Positions 44,149-56,094 of a stretch of DNA of 64,000 bases are shown here, one piece after another (position 1 is the first letter of the stretch; every line of letters starts with the position of its first letter). Source of the DNA: Lepas anatifera (lineage: Eukaryota; Arthropoda; Thecostraca; Lepadidae); assembly GCA_034440635.1 (NCBI GenBank), contig JAOTON010001908.1, positions 62,001-126,000 of the forward strand, given 5' to 3'. A program made the translations under genes and the position numbers. The notes below the pieces were generated by a model that saw only the letters and a program-made list of their open reading frames with translations, made no database searches and was not told the DNA's origin.

Positions 44149-44554
44149 TAACATTTTCTTGGTCTGAATATTTTAGCGCTGATATTTCCAGTGATTTCCG
44201 TGGGGTAGTGAAATCCTCTCAAAGGGATATTGGGAGAATTGGCAATCACTGCTCTATGTCAATTTTTCGGATATTTCATTTCATGTGTTGGTGTTGGTGT
44301 CAAATGATTTTTAATGACGAGTGACTTAAAATATTGCGATTTCCAGGGTATACATGACTTAAAGCAGCGTATGGCACCAAAGCTAAAGATCCCGGGTTCA
44401 CGTTCCGGCGGGGGAATCGGAGTAAGTATCACTTGGTTCTTAAAATCCCTCGCAACCACATGCAGTTGGTGTCGCCATATACTCTTAGCAGTTGTTCCGT
44501 CGTTATTCAATTAGTGACTTGTTTTCTCACCCACTGTTTCCGATGGCAATGGCG

Positions 44555-44628
44555 GGCCGGTTAGCTCAGTTGGTTAGAGCGTCGTGCTAATAACGCGAAT
44601 GTCGTGGGTTCGACCCCCACACTGGCCA
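44555..44628 (+). tRNA. tRNA-Ile(AAT), unit 2 copy
   Basis: Fully paired acceptor, D, anticodon and T arms, anticodon AAT, discriminator A. A T4 terminator follows in GACCTTTTC. This is the cleanest Ile copy of the four. Confidence 0.95.
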
Positions 44629-45509
44629 CTGACCTTTTCACCTGATGAAAGATGAGCTGCAGAGGTCTCTACACAGGGAGGTTGTGACAAATGCTTCTCC
44701 TGTTAGAACCGAGAAAACTCTGACTGGATGATGCCCAGGCATGGAAGGCAAAGCACAGTCCCTCTAGCTATTCTTGGGAGCACTACTGAGGAAGTTCGCT
44801 AAGACTAAACTTGGAGCCAGTTTACGAGGGTTCAGCGTGAGCGGACGGGGAGACCTGAAAAAACTACGCCGATTCCCTTTTTGTGGGGAGAGGAGGGACT
44901 CTGGTTCAGAAGCTGAAGGGTTGCGTTTCCCGCCTCCGCCCACCATATTCGTGAGCATAACGTCGCACAAACTGGCAGCGACATGTCTGCAACAGAAAAG
45001 GTATATATTTCATCAAATTTCGACAAGCTAACTTGAGATGCAATCATTTCAATTATTTAGTACAATGTCCTCTTACGATGATCGATTCTGGAAACAAATC
45101 GACTGTCAGATAGGCATAAAAAGTTGAATTACGTCCGGAATCCCAATTTGGCACCGTCATAATTAGGGGAAATAAAAATTTAATTGCGAGAGCGGCGTCA
45201 CAATAAAGGCATATCCGGATTCGTGGTTAAAGGCTAGTGAAGGCTGTGAAGAAATTGACGGGTTGTTGTAATATTTACAAAAGTGACTGATGTAAAAATG
45301 ATATGACGGCAGAGCCGGATCTAGATGGGTCATTGAGGGAACAGGGAAGCCATAGTGAAAAAACAATGTCTTTTCCAAAAAATATGGGAGTTTTGAGTGG
45401 GACATTTCCTTTTTATACACACCCCATGCACAGAAAACTTTTCCGAGGAGGAGGGCTTCGAGGCTCGAGCTTCCCACGCCATTGGTTGACAAGAGTCTTT
45501 GGCTATGCA

Positions 45510-46694
45510 TTAACCCTTTGCCCCGGTAGAGGGTACGAGCCACCTTCGCCCTCGTGGGGAGGGTTTAAAAAAACCCGCCACGATCTCAAAAACTAAGAAA
45601 GCTTGAAAAAAGCGCAAAACGGCAATCGAAAGCTATTGAAATATGATATCGAAAATACTTTGGTTAATTTTCTTGTCAGGTCAATATCAACGTCATCAGA
45701 GGTTAAAATGGGTCAAAATCGCTACTGTGAGGTGTACTAAGAAAACCTCACGTATTTCAGAGAGTATGAAAGCTAGAAACATTTCTTGAACACCATTCGA
45801 AAGCTCTTGAGTTGCTCGTTAATTACAGTGACTATGCTTGCTGGGTCAGGTCAAAGCCTAGAGAGCTGCAGGTCACTGAACATTGGGAATATTCTTGGGA
45901 ATGTCCATAGCCACCAATGCATAAGGGCGTTTACTTTTTCGCTAATAACTTCCAAACCAAGCAAGATACAGCCATAGTTGATGCACCACCTCTCGTCAAT
46001 ACCAATCGAATGACATATGAAATCGCTATGCCAGGTTCAATCTACAATTTGACCTTACCCAGGTCAACAGTTGACCCAACTTGACCTAGTATAGTCACGA
46101 TGCATTTCATTGAACTTGCAGTGACCATACAACCAGTTTGCTGACAAATTAAAGTTCTATCTATGTTGATTCCAAATTTATAAAATAAAACACCGAAAAT
46201 GTTTATTTGACCTAAGGTGACCTTTCAAAGGTCACAAGTACAAATTTGTGGTATTAACTTCAAAAATGGTTTAATAAAAAGTCGTAACCTATGTCAGAAG
46301 TTGATTCCATCGATACCTCCTGAGAAAAGTGCTTTTCGTGGTTTTACCCATGTATTTGCAATAGCTGCTCTGGGCATGACCTTAGGTCATTAATATAAAA
46401 AATCCCGGAACATATGTCGTGGCTCCTGGTAGGTCCAATATGTGGTATGAGTTTCACCTTGATCGATTAACCCTCGTTTTAGTTATGAAGCTGTAAGCAT
46501 TTTTTCAGGTGATGCTCACTCATCTGGCCTGGTGACCTGACCTGACATGACCTTGAGCTAGTGTTCTCAGGAAAGATGTAAAACTGGCGATGGAACAGCT
46601 AGACTACGTTTGGCGGCGCTGGGGGCCCTGTGTTTAGGTCACTTCGGAAAAACCCGAGGGGGGTTTAAAAGACCCCCACCTCGGCGAAGGTTAA
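45510..46694 (-). mobile_element. TTAA-flanked element T2, copy d (unit 2)
   Basis: TTAA stands at 45510-45513 and 46691-46694. It is near-identical to copy c, with the same ends and the GGGTTTAAAAGACCC palindrome. Confidence 0.88.
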
Positions 46695-47018
46695 CCCATT
46701 AGCCTTTCCCTTGTAACTGCCGTTGCCCCCAGTGAAAAAGAGCTTTGGCCGTGCAAATTGATACAACTTTTTACCATCACACCTTACCGGCGCACGTGTG
46801 CCGAGAGTTTCATCAATAAGGGCCAAGCCATGGCGAGCAGGTCAGCTGAGAGTAACCGGTCATATATTCATGGATGCGAGCGCCGACAGTCCATCGAGTT
46901 GTTGATCCGACCGAAGGGGTCCTGGCTCAAACCCCATTACTACGCCAAAGTATGGAGTGCCTGGAAAGAAGTCGTGACACGCAGCAACAAAAGGTCGCGG
47001 CTCTGCCATCTTTATTCA

Positions 47019-47090
47019 GCGATGGTGGTATAATGGTCAGCATAGCTGCCTTCCAAGCAATTGATCCGGGTTCGATTCCCGGCCATCGCA
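47019..47090 (+). tRNA. tRNA-Gly(TCC), unit 2 copy
   Basis: As the unit 1 copy, but the anticodon stem reads GCAAT in place of GCAGT, giving a C-A mismatch at pair 28-42. Box A, box B and the T5 terminator are intact. Confidence 0.87.
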
Positions 47091-47162
47091 GAACGGATAT
47101 TTTTAACCACCCATCAGCATCAGCTTTGCGAAGTCCCTCCTTAGAACGTAACGTTAACCAGC

Positions 47163-48013
47163 TTAACACGCGCATTGACGGGAGGGCGGGTACCCGCCCC
47201 CCGTCGGGTTTTTCGGGGATAGTAGAAAAACGGCTGCGCGTAGCGCCGCCGTACTTGGTATACCTTTTCCCTCATCATTTTTACAACTTCTGTGAAAATT
47301 TTAAGGTTAGGTCATCTCAGGTCAGGTCACCAGTACAGGTCAAGTGATCCGACCTCAAAAAAAGTTTAAGATAGCATAAGTCGGAGCAGGGTGAATTTAT
47401 CCGATTGAAACTCATATCACATAATGGCCCCACCGAGTTCCCTAAAATATGTTCTGGTATTTTTGATATCGATGACCTAAGGTCAGGTACGAGGCATGAC
47501 CTCTCCATTGGAAATACATTTGAAAAATGGTTTTTACGGAATAACTCAGTAACGGATGGTGATAGAGCATTTATTTGAGCTGCATTAGACTCGCCTGGGC
47601 TTTGCGGTTCTAATGATATGCATTTTATATAATTTGACCCTGACCTGACCTCAGGTCAGGTCAAATCCTTGATTTGACCTAGCAAGGTCAAATTATAAAT
47701 CATTCGATTCGGCTTGCTAAGAGGATTCATATAGTTCAAGTCGTTTTGCTCTATCTTTACTTGTTCAGATGTAATGGCCGAAAAACCTGAATTTACATTT
47801 TATCCCTATGACGGGCATGTTTTGACCTCTCGTGACCTTAAATTTGACCTGACAAAAAATGGTTCAAATGTTTTCGATGGAGAAGTGGATGGGCAGCCCA
47901 ACGCCGTTTACCGTTTTTCGCTACCTACCGTGGTTCTCGAGATCTTAGGGGGGCGGGTACCCGCCCCCCGTCAATGCGAAGGTGGCTCAGACCCCCGTCA
48001 ATGCGCGTGTTAA
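47163..48013 (+). mobile_element. TTAA-flanked element T1, copy d (unit 2)
   Basis: TTAA stands at 47163-47166 and 48010-48013. Layout as copy c, with the G/C palindrome around GGGTACCC at both ends and the doubled terminal motif on the right. Confidence 0.9.
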
Positions 48014-49930
48014 AATTGTATCGTTAAGATCAGGGTCATTGCTGTTGGGGGATCCAATCGCGTAGCCTTCGGGACTCAAGCTTCCGATCAGGGTCAAACT
48101 TGCTGAGCTGTGGTTCGGAATCAGAGTCAATTTTGAAATGGGTCAATTTTTGCTTGAATCAGAGCTGAATCCATTCACTTTGGAATCTGGGTTGAGCCAG
48201 AGTCGACTCAATTGCTCGGCCAGATTAGTTGAGTCAGAACCGGAGTCATTCTCCAAGTCATCAATCAGACGGAGCTGAGTGGACCCAACAGCGTAATTTT
48301 TTCAATATGTATGCTGTAAATGCTGAATGATTGAGTTAGCTTCTTAAATTGGAGAATACCATATTGTCGTTTAGTGATAGAAAGACTGCGTCAATCTATG
48401 ACATGTTTTATAACCGGATGATATTTTGGCTTTCACACAGGCTTGTTGAAGCGAATAAACCGATATAGTCTTTAATTTTTTAAGCACTTATATCCAGAGG
48501 ATTGTTTACACATGCTGAACGTTTCATTGGAGGTGCCAAGGTACTTCCAAACAGATAGAAATCCAGACCCCTTCGTATGCTCCCTTGCAGCAGTTCCAAA
48601 CCACAAATTCCCTGCCAACAAAACAAAAACTGCAAGCTTCCTCACCACTTCGTAAAACGTTCAACCGTCGTGGTTTTTTATATCTCAGGGGAACATCGTA
48701 CGCCTACCCCTACCACTAGGTGTGAAGGAGAAACCCCTCTCCTCCGCCCATATTTAACATCTTAACAACCTATAATCACCCTCCTTGGCCTAGCACTTCG
48801 GAATCTATGAGTTAAATTTTCAGTGAACTTCAAACAGACGGTAGAGATCTTTATGCTTAAAAATTACCCAGCATTAACAATGAACATGGAAGATGTGGTG
48901 TGCTGCAATTTGCTTCAGCTCAAAGTGGGTCTTTGTTGTGGTTAAGCTTATGATTTAACAGACTGCGAAAACTAGTTTCGATGATATCAAGTCTAGCTTT
49001 TGTTCCTTGGAATTTACATTGGACAAAAGGATAATGTATAGATTTCAGCTCTCCAAAAGATCTTCTTTCTGGGCCTTTGAAACGGGTAAGCACTCTATTT
49101 AATCAGAACACCCATCGGGACTTGAAACCGTTTCTGGCTTCGAGTTCAAGCGCCTGGCCAATCAAATTCACGAAACAATGTATTGGATTTCTAGCGGAGC
49201 GGGTGCAAAGTCAACCCCTGTTGGGCCAATTCTCTGAGCCTGTAATATTTGTTTCTCGCAGCAAAGCAGTCTTGCATCAAAGAATGGTGGCAATATGCTG
49301 CAGTTCACTACCAAATCTGATAACAAATAAAGGCTCAGGAGAACAACAAGTATGTTTTAAGCCCCAAATAAAACAAAGGCGATCTTCAAGCAGACCAATG
49401 AAATGGAGCAATGCATGAATGCTTCACGCTCATGAGTATGTTGGAATCGTTACCCTTCCTGATCCGAGTGCTCCAGGGATTACTAGGATATTTCTATTGA
49501 CGTCTTAGGATATTTCTTAGGATACAACATTTCTTTTCAGATTACCTTTGACCTTATTTTTCTCAATTTTTCATTGCTTTCTTAAGATATTTCCGTTGAT
49601 ATCATGAAACACGTTTCGACTTGCAAATTGAGAAAAACCACAGGGGTACACATGGGCGTATCCAGGTGGCATTAGCAGCTGGTCTATCGTTGAAGACTGC
49701 ACTTTCTCATTGGCAAAAGTAGCTGGAATACTATTTTTCTTCATTCAGAGCGTATCCGTCTCAATGAGGCATTGCTATTTAACCGAGTATGGGTTCTGTA
49801 GAAGCCTGGTTTTGCAGACTCAAAAAGTCTCACCAATCGTCAGGTAGTTTCCCTTGGATGCCTTATCGGTTGAAAAGTGCAGACAACATTGGTGTGGAAC
49901 AAAAACGTGCTAAAGTTATGAAAATCACAT

Positions 49931-50002
49931 GGGCTCGTTTGGAATTCGAACCCGGGACTTCTGGCACCCAAAGTGAGAATCACACCCCTATAACAATAAG
50001 CT
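49931..50002 (-). pseudogene. tRNA-Pro(TGG) pseudogene, unit 3
   Basis: Same relic as at 36496 and 43255. Confidence 0.75.
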
Positions 50003-50132
50003 GCGCTAGAAGAGGCAGAGCTTGCTCAACGATTACAGTTGTGACAAATATTAGCTATAAGTCTACACTCGCTGAGTGTCAGTTTCACTCCAGGAACATT
50101 TCGCCCAACCCGGTCCAGAAATGCTTATTCAT

Positions 50133-50205
50133 GGCTCGTTGGTCTAGGGGGTATGATTCGCGCTTTGGGTGCGCGAGGTCCCGGGTTCAAATCCCGGACG
50201 AGCCC
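50133..50205 (+). tRNA. tRNA-Pro(TGG), unit 3 copy
   Basis: Arms are paired and the T-stem is perfect (CCGGG/CCCGG). One extra G in the D-loop (a run of five G) makes it 73 nt, inside box A, which could affect transcription. Anticodon TGG. Confidence 0.88.
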
Positions 50206-50230
50206 GGTGCTTTCTTCGAGCGGCGTTTGT

Positions 50231-51636
50231 AGCCATGACATGTATTTAGCGCGCACGCACACACACACACACACACACATAAGTATGGTTAAAACGCACA
50301 ACAGGAGATCAGCGTTTAAGTCAAGCGGCAGGCGCCGCACGAGACTCGTTAGATCAAACATGAGCACAGGCCGAGTAAAGTAACAAAGGGAAAGTGACGG
50401 GAAGAAGGTAAAGGAAGTGTCAAGAGACGTGAGGTACCGATGAGACAGTGAGACGGTGAGAGAGACGCAATACCGTGTCGGGCTGCGAGACCAGAGAAAA
50501 CCAGCTCGGGCGGCGAAGCGAGCAACGCGGCGGTGACGGGTCCGCAGCGGCGGGGTGTGGGGGGGGGGGGACGCAGGCGAGCTCGCCGGGATGCCACGGG
50601 GCACGCGTTCGCGCAAAGCAACGGATTTAAGATTCCGACGCGGCCGGCCCGCGGGGACGCGGGAGCAGGTCGGTAGCGGCGCGGCGGACGTTGTTCGAGT
50701 ACCGGGACCGGAGGAATGAGGAGAAACAAGAACAAGGATAATCAGGCTTAAGACATACTGGAACATATCAATATCAAAAGCACACGGGTTATGGCTGAGT
50801 TGAGTTGGGAACAATCAGTACAACAGATTAAGACAAGTTCTATTTTTCCCCAATAAGAAACTACACAGACGGACAAAAGAGAAGGAAGAGAATAGAGCAG
50901 ATATTTTCGTTACAGTGCCATCTTGTATGGACAACAGTAATATCATGTCGGAGTGTTGTATGAATATTTGTGTTGGTAACAAACATTAGTTCTCAGACGG
51001 TACACTGATTTTGCGCGGTTAAATAAGCGGCCAGGAAATCTCTGCAGCCTGTCAGCTGACTCCAGGTTAACACATTAACACATTAACAACCAGCGCCACC
51101 TATACTCCAACAGCCATTCGCAGTCGCGGGTGGCGCCGCCAAAGGTCGAAACTAGCGCCACCACGAACAGGCCCAGACAGTTGCCCCCACGCACCTGAAC
51201 GCAGATAGTGAGTAGCATCACAGACAGGTAGTCCCGCACTGCCACTGCCACGTCATGATAATGACGTGACTGGATCAAACATCAGTGTAGAGCATGCATA
51301 TGGACAATACAGATCCTAGCAAAAAACCATCGCTGAAGGCAAGTTATGAGCGACAACAAATTTTGTAGACAGTCGAGTTGTTCCTCAGAGGCGAGCGGGT
51401 TGTAGGCAGGGGAATGTCGTCCCCATTCCACTTCCTATGCATCTACACATTGCTCAGAGCGGGTGCTCCAAAAGATTTCAGCATCGGCCTTCGATTGTTA
51501 TTTATCCCTGAAAATTATCGCACGTGACAAAAATGTAGCTCAATGTTAATATCTCCAACCACGTAAGTTGACTGGTGATACCATAGTTGCCGTTTATATA
51601 CATTAGACAGGTAACAACTAATTCAATCAGGCAGCA
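50231..51636. mobile_element. 1.4-kb insertion with 6-bp target duplication, unit 3
   Basis: GTTTGT stands at 50225-50230 and 51637-51642; units 1 and 2 have a single copy and no insert. It begins AGCCATGACATG, has a (CA)n tract near 50256-50278, a GC-rich block 50500-50700 and a GGCGCCACC-rich block near 51090-51160, and ends CAATCAGGCAGCA. There are no terminal inverted repeats. Long frames in the GC-rich part have no domain. It may be a solo LTR (minus strand would start TGCTGCC and has TATATAAA near the start), but its ends are not a clean TG/CA. Confidence 0.75.
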
Positions 51637-51970
51637 GTTTGTCACGGGTTTTCTGTCAATGAGGGTCAGGATCGAAGGAGGCTTCCTATCGCTTGTCCTG
51701 CGGGGGCCTCCATGTGGAAGGTCATAAAGGGGCTCTATTTCTAAGTGAGGGTCCTCCCTAGTTGCCGTTTATGCGACTGCTTTATAAGTGAAGGTACCTC
51801 CACGTAAATCGTTTAGTAGGCTTAGTTTGAGAGTGACCAATTTAGTTTAGTACAAATCAGTACAAAACCTCGCCAATTGTCAGGAGTTTTCCTCTGAATG
51901 TTGCATCGATTCTAATGAGCTGGCAACATGGGAGTACGACGAAAGTGTACAGGAGTTATAAGTATAATTC

Positions 51971-52042
51971 GGGCTCGTCCGGGATTTGAACCCGGGACCT
52001 CTCGCACCCTAAGCGAGAATCATACCCCTAGACCAACGAGCC
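51971..52042 (-). tRNA. tRNA-Pro(AGG), unit 3 copy
   Basis: Same sequence as the unit 2 copy; all stems paired, anticodon AGG. Confidence 0.93.
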
Positions 52043-52170
52043 GTGATATGAGTAAAAGGGCTTGCTAACCGACTTCAGTTGTGGCTCAGTCTCTTCATTA
52101 AAGTACACTACAAATCCAAGGCATACTTCAGAACCATTTCGCCTACCCACCCAGATATATATATTCCCAT

Positions 52171-52238
52171 GGCTCTATGGGCTAGGGGATGATGCACCAT
52201 TTGGGTGCGAGGTCCCGGGTTCAAATTCCGGGTGGGCC
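52171..52238 (+). pseudogene. tRNA-Pro-derived pseudogene, unit 3
   Basis: Same relic as at 44081. Confidence 0.75.
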
Positions 52239-52640
52239 TAACATTTTCTTGGTCTGAATATTTTAGCGCTGATATTTCCAGTGATTTCCGTGGGGTAGTA
52301 AAATCCTCTCAAAGGGATATTGGGAGAATTGGCAATCACTGCTCTATGTCAATTTTTCGGATATTTCATTTCATGTGTTGGTGTTGGTGTCAAATGATTT
52401 TTAATGACGAGTGACTTAAAATATTGCGATTTCCAGGGTATACATGACTTAAAGCAGCGTATGGCACCAAAGCTAAAGATCCCGGGTTCACGTTCCGGCG
52501 GGGGAATCGGAGTATCACATGGTTCTTAAATTCCCTCGCAACCACATGCAGTTGGTGTCTCCATATACTCTTAGCAGTTGTTCCGTCGTTATTCAATTAG
52601 TGACTTGTTTTCTCACCCACTGTTTCCGACGGCAATGGCG

Positions 52641-52714
52641 GGCCGGTTAGCTCAGTTGGTTAGAGCGTCGTGCTAATAACGAGAATGTCGAGGGTTCGAC
52701 CCCCACACTGGCCA
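52641..52714 (+). tRNA. tRNA-Ile(AAT), unit 3 copy, two stem mismatches
   Basis: Anticodon AAT and acceptor intact. The anticodon stem has CGAGA for CGCGA (a G-A mismatch) and the T-stem has GAGGG against CCCAC (an A-A mismatch). The same two changes are in unit 4. Possibly a decaying gene. Confidence 0.8.
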
Positions 52715-53594
52715 CTGACCTTTTCACCTGATGAAAGATGAGCTGCAGAGGTCTCTACACAGGGAGGTTGTGACAAATGCTTCTCCTGTTAGAACCGAGA
52801 AAACTCCGACTGGATGATGCCCAGGCATGGAAGGCAAAGCACAGTCCCTCTAGCTATTTTTGGGAGCACTACTGAGGAAGTTCGCTAAGACTAAACTTGG
52901 AGCCAGTTTACGAGGGTTCAGCGTGAGCGGACGGGGAGACCTGAAAAAACTACGCTGATTCCCTTTTTGTGGGGAGAGGAGGGACTCTGGTTCAGAAGCT
53001 GAAGGGTTGCGTTTCCCGCCTCCGCCCACCATATTCGTGAGCATAACGTCGCACAAACTGGCAGCGACATGTCTGCAACAGAAAAGGTATATATTTCATC
53101 AAATTTCGACAAGCTAACTTGAGATGCAATCATTTCAATTATTTAGTACAATGTCCTCTTACGATGATCGATTCTGGAAACAAATCGACTGTCAGATAGG
53201 CATAAAAGTTGAATTACGTCCGGAATCCCAATTTGGCACCGTCATAATTAGGGGAAATAAAAATTTAATTGCAAGAGCGGCGTCACAATAACGGCATATC
53301 CGGATTCGTGGTTAAAGGCTAGTGAAGGCTGTGAAGAAATTGACGGGTTGTTGTAATATTTACAAAAGTGACTGATGTAAAAATGATATGACGGCAGAGC
53401 CGGATCTAGATGGGTCATTGAGGGAACAGGGAAGCCATAGTGAAAAACAATGCCTTTTCCAAAAAAATATGGGAGTTTTGAGTGGGACATTTCCTTTTTA
53501 TACACACCTCATGCACAGAAAACTTTTCCGAGGAGGAGGGCTTCGAGGCTCGAGCTTCCCACGCCATTGGTTGACAAGAGTCTTTGGCTATGCA

Positions 53595-54776
53595 TTAACC
53601 CTTTGCCCCGGTAGAGGGTACGAGCCACCTTCGCCCTCGTGGGGAGGGGTTAAAAAAACCCGCCACGATCTCAAAAACTAAGAAAGCTCGAAAAAGCGCA
53701 AAACGGCAATCGAAAGCTATTGAAATATGATATCGAAAATACTTTTGTTAATTTTCTTGTCAGGTCAATATCAACGTCATCAGAGGTTAAAATGGGTCAA
53801 AATCGCTACTGTGAGGTGTACTAAGAACACCTCATGTATTTCAGAGAGTATGAAAGCTAGAAACATTTCTTGAACACCATTCGAAAGCTCTTGAGTTGCT
53901 CGTTAATTACAGTGACTATGCTTGCCGGGTCAGGTCAAAGCCTAGAGAGCTGCAGGTCACTGAACATTGGGAATATTCTTGGGAATGTCCATAGCCACCA
54001 ATGCATAAGGGCGTTTACTTTTTCGCTAATTACTTCCAAACCAAGCAAGATACAGCCATAGTTGATGCACCACCTCTCGTCAATACCAATCGAATGACAT
54101 ATGAAATCGCTATGCCAGGTTCAATCTACAATTTGACCTTACCCAGGTCAACAGTTGACCCAACTTGACCTAGTATAGTCACGATGCATTTCATTGAACT
54201 TGCAGTGACCATACAACCAGTTTGGTGACAAATTAAAATTCTATCTATGTTGATTCCAAATTTATAAAATAAAACACCGAAAATGTTTATTTGACCTAAG
54301 GTGACCTTTCAAAGGTCACAAGTACAAATTTTTGGTATTAACTTCAAAAATGGTTTAATAAAAAGTCGTAACCTATGTCAGAAGTTGATTCCATCGATAC
54401 CTCCTGAGAAAAGTGCTTTTCGTGGTTTTACCCATGTATTTGCAATAGCTGCTCTGTGCATGACCTTAGGTCATTAATATAAAAATCCCGGAACATATGT
54501 CGTGGCTCCTGGTAGGTCCAATATGTGGTATGAGTTTCACCTTGATCGATTAACCCTCGTTTTAGTTATGAAGCTGTAAGCATTTTTTCAGGTGATGCTC
54601 ACTCATCTGGCCTGGTGACCTGACCTGACATGACCTTGAGCTAGTGTTCTCAGGAAAGATGTAAAACTGGCGATGGAACAGCTAGACTACGTTTGGCGGC
54701 GCTGGGGGCCCTGTGTTTAGGTCACTTCGGAAAAACCCGAGGGGGTTTAAAAGACCCCCACCTCGGCGAAGGTTAA
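53595..54776 (-). mobile_element. TTAA-flanked element T2, copy e (unit 3)
   Basis: TTAA stands at 53595-53598 and 54773-54776. Same structure as copies c and d. Confidence 0.88.
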
Positions 54777-55097
54777 CCCATTAGCCTTTCCCTTGTAACT
54801 GCCGTTGCCCCCAGTGAAAAAGAGCTTTGGCCGTGCAAATTGATACAACTTTTTACCATCACACCTTACCGGCGCACGTGTGCCGAGAGTTTCATCAATA
54901 AGGGCCAAAGCATGGCGAGCAGGTCAGCTGAGAGTAACCGGTCATATATTCATGGATGCGAGCGCCGACAGTCCATCGAGTTGTTGATCCGACCGAAGGG
55001 CTGGCTCAAACCCCATTACTACGCCAAAGTATGGAGTGCCTGGAAAGAAGTCGTGACACGCAGCAACAAAAGGTCGCGGCTCTGCCATCTTTATTCA

Positions 55098-55169
55098 GCG
55101 ATGGTGGTATAATGGTCAGCATAGCTGCCTTCCAAGCAATTGATCCGGGTTCGATTCCCGGCCATCGCA
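55098..55169 (+). tRNA. tRNA-Gly(TCC), unit 3 copy
   Basis: Carries the same C-A mismatch in the anticodon stem as unit 2 (GCAAT). Otherwise intact, with a T5 terminator downstream. Confidence 0.87.
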
Positions 55170-55241
55170 GAACGGATATTTTTAACCTCCCATCAGCATC
55201 AGCTTTGCGAAGTCCCTCCTTAGAACGTAACGTTAACCAGC

Positions 55242-56094
55242 TTAACACGCGCATTGACGGGAGGGGGGCGGGTACCCGCCCCCCTCGGGTTTTTCGGGGA
55301 TAGTAGAAAAACGGCTGCGCGTAGCGCCGCCGTACTTGGTATACCTTTTCCCTCATCATTTTTACAACTTCTGTGAAAATTTTAAGGTTAGGTCATCTCA
55401 GGTCAGGTCACCAGTACAGGTCAAGTGATCCGACCTCAAAAAAAGTTTAAGATAGCATAAGTCGGAGCAGGGTGAATTTATCCGATTGAAAATCATATCA
55501 CATAATGGCCCCACCGAGTTCCCTAAAATATGTTCTGGTATTTTTGATATCGATGACCTAAGGTCAGGTACGAGGCATGACCTCTCCATTGGAAATACAT
55601 TTGAAAAATGGTTTTTACGGAATAACTCAGTAACGGATGGTGATAGAGCATTTATTTGAGGTGGATTAGACTCGCCTGGGCTTTGCGGTTCTAATGATAT
55701 GCATTTTATATAATTTGACCCTGACCTGACCTCAGGTCAGGTCAAATCCTTGATTTGACCTAGCAAGGTCAAATTATAAATCATTCGATTCGGCTTGCTA
55801 AGAGGATTCATATAGTTCAAGTCGTTTTGCTCTATCTTTACTTGTTCAGATGTAATGGCCGAAAAAACTGAATTTACATTTTATCCCTATGACGGGCATG
55901 TTTTGACCTCTCGTGACCTTAAATTTGACCTGACAAAAAATGGTTCAAATGTTTTCGATGGAGAAGTGGATGGGCAGCCCAACGCCGTTTACCGTTTTTC
56001 GCTACCTACCGTGGTTCTCGAGATCTTAGGGGGCGGGTACCCCGCCCCCCGTCAATGCGGAGGTGGCTCAGACCCCCGTCAATGCGCGTGTTAA
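55242..56094 (+). mobile_element. TTAA-flanked element T1, copy e (unit 3)
   Basis: TTAA stands at 55242-55245 and 56091-56094. Layout as copies c and d. Confidence 0.9.

Larger units (their letters stand above)
42619..49294 (+). repeat. tRNA-bearing tandem unit, copy 2 (~6.68 kb)
   Basis: Same order as unit 1, with higher identity to units 3 and 4. It lacks the 1.4-kb insertion of units 3 and 4. A deletion of about 50 bp at 48868 (after AAAAATTACC) is shared with unit 3. The stretch 48014-49294 carries no gene. Confidence 0.93.

Noticed and set aside
44370..44415. A further tRNA-like 3' half (GATCCCGGGTTCACGTTCCGG) in each unit
   Set aside because: Only a T-arm-like stretch is visible, with no anticodon arm or acceptor partner. 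It may be an old tRNA relic, but the evidence is too weak to list.
50125..50814. 229-codon minus frame rich in Pro, Arg and Ser
   Set aside because: It lies in a GC-rich part of the 1.4-kb insertion, overlaps tRNA-Pro(TGG), and the unit 4 copy is broken differently by length changes in G and CA tracts.
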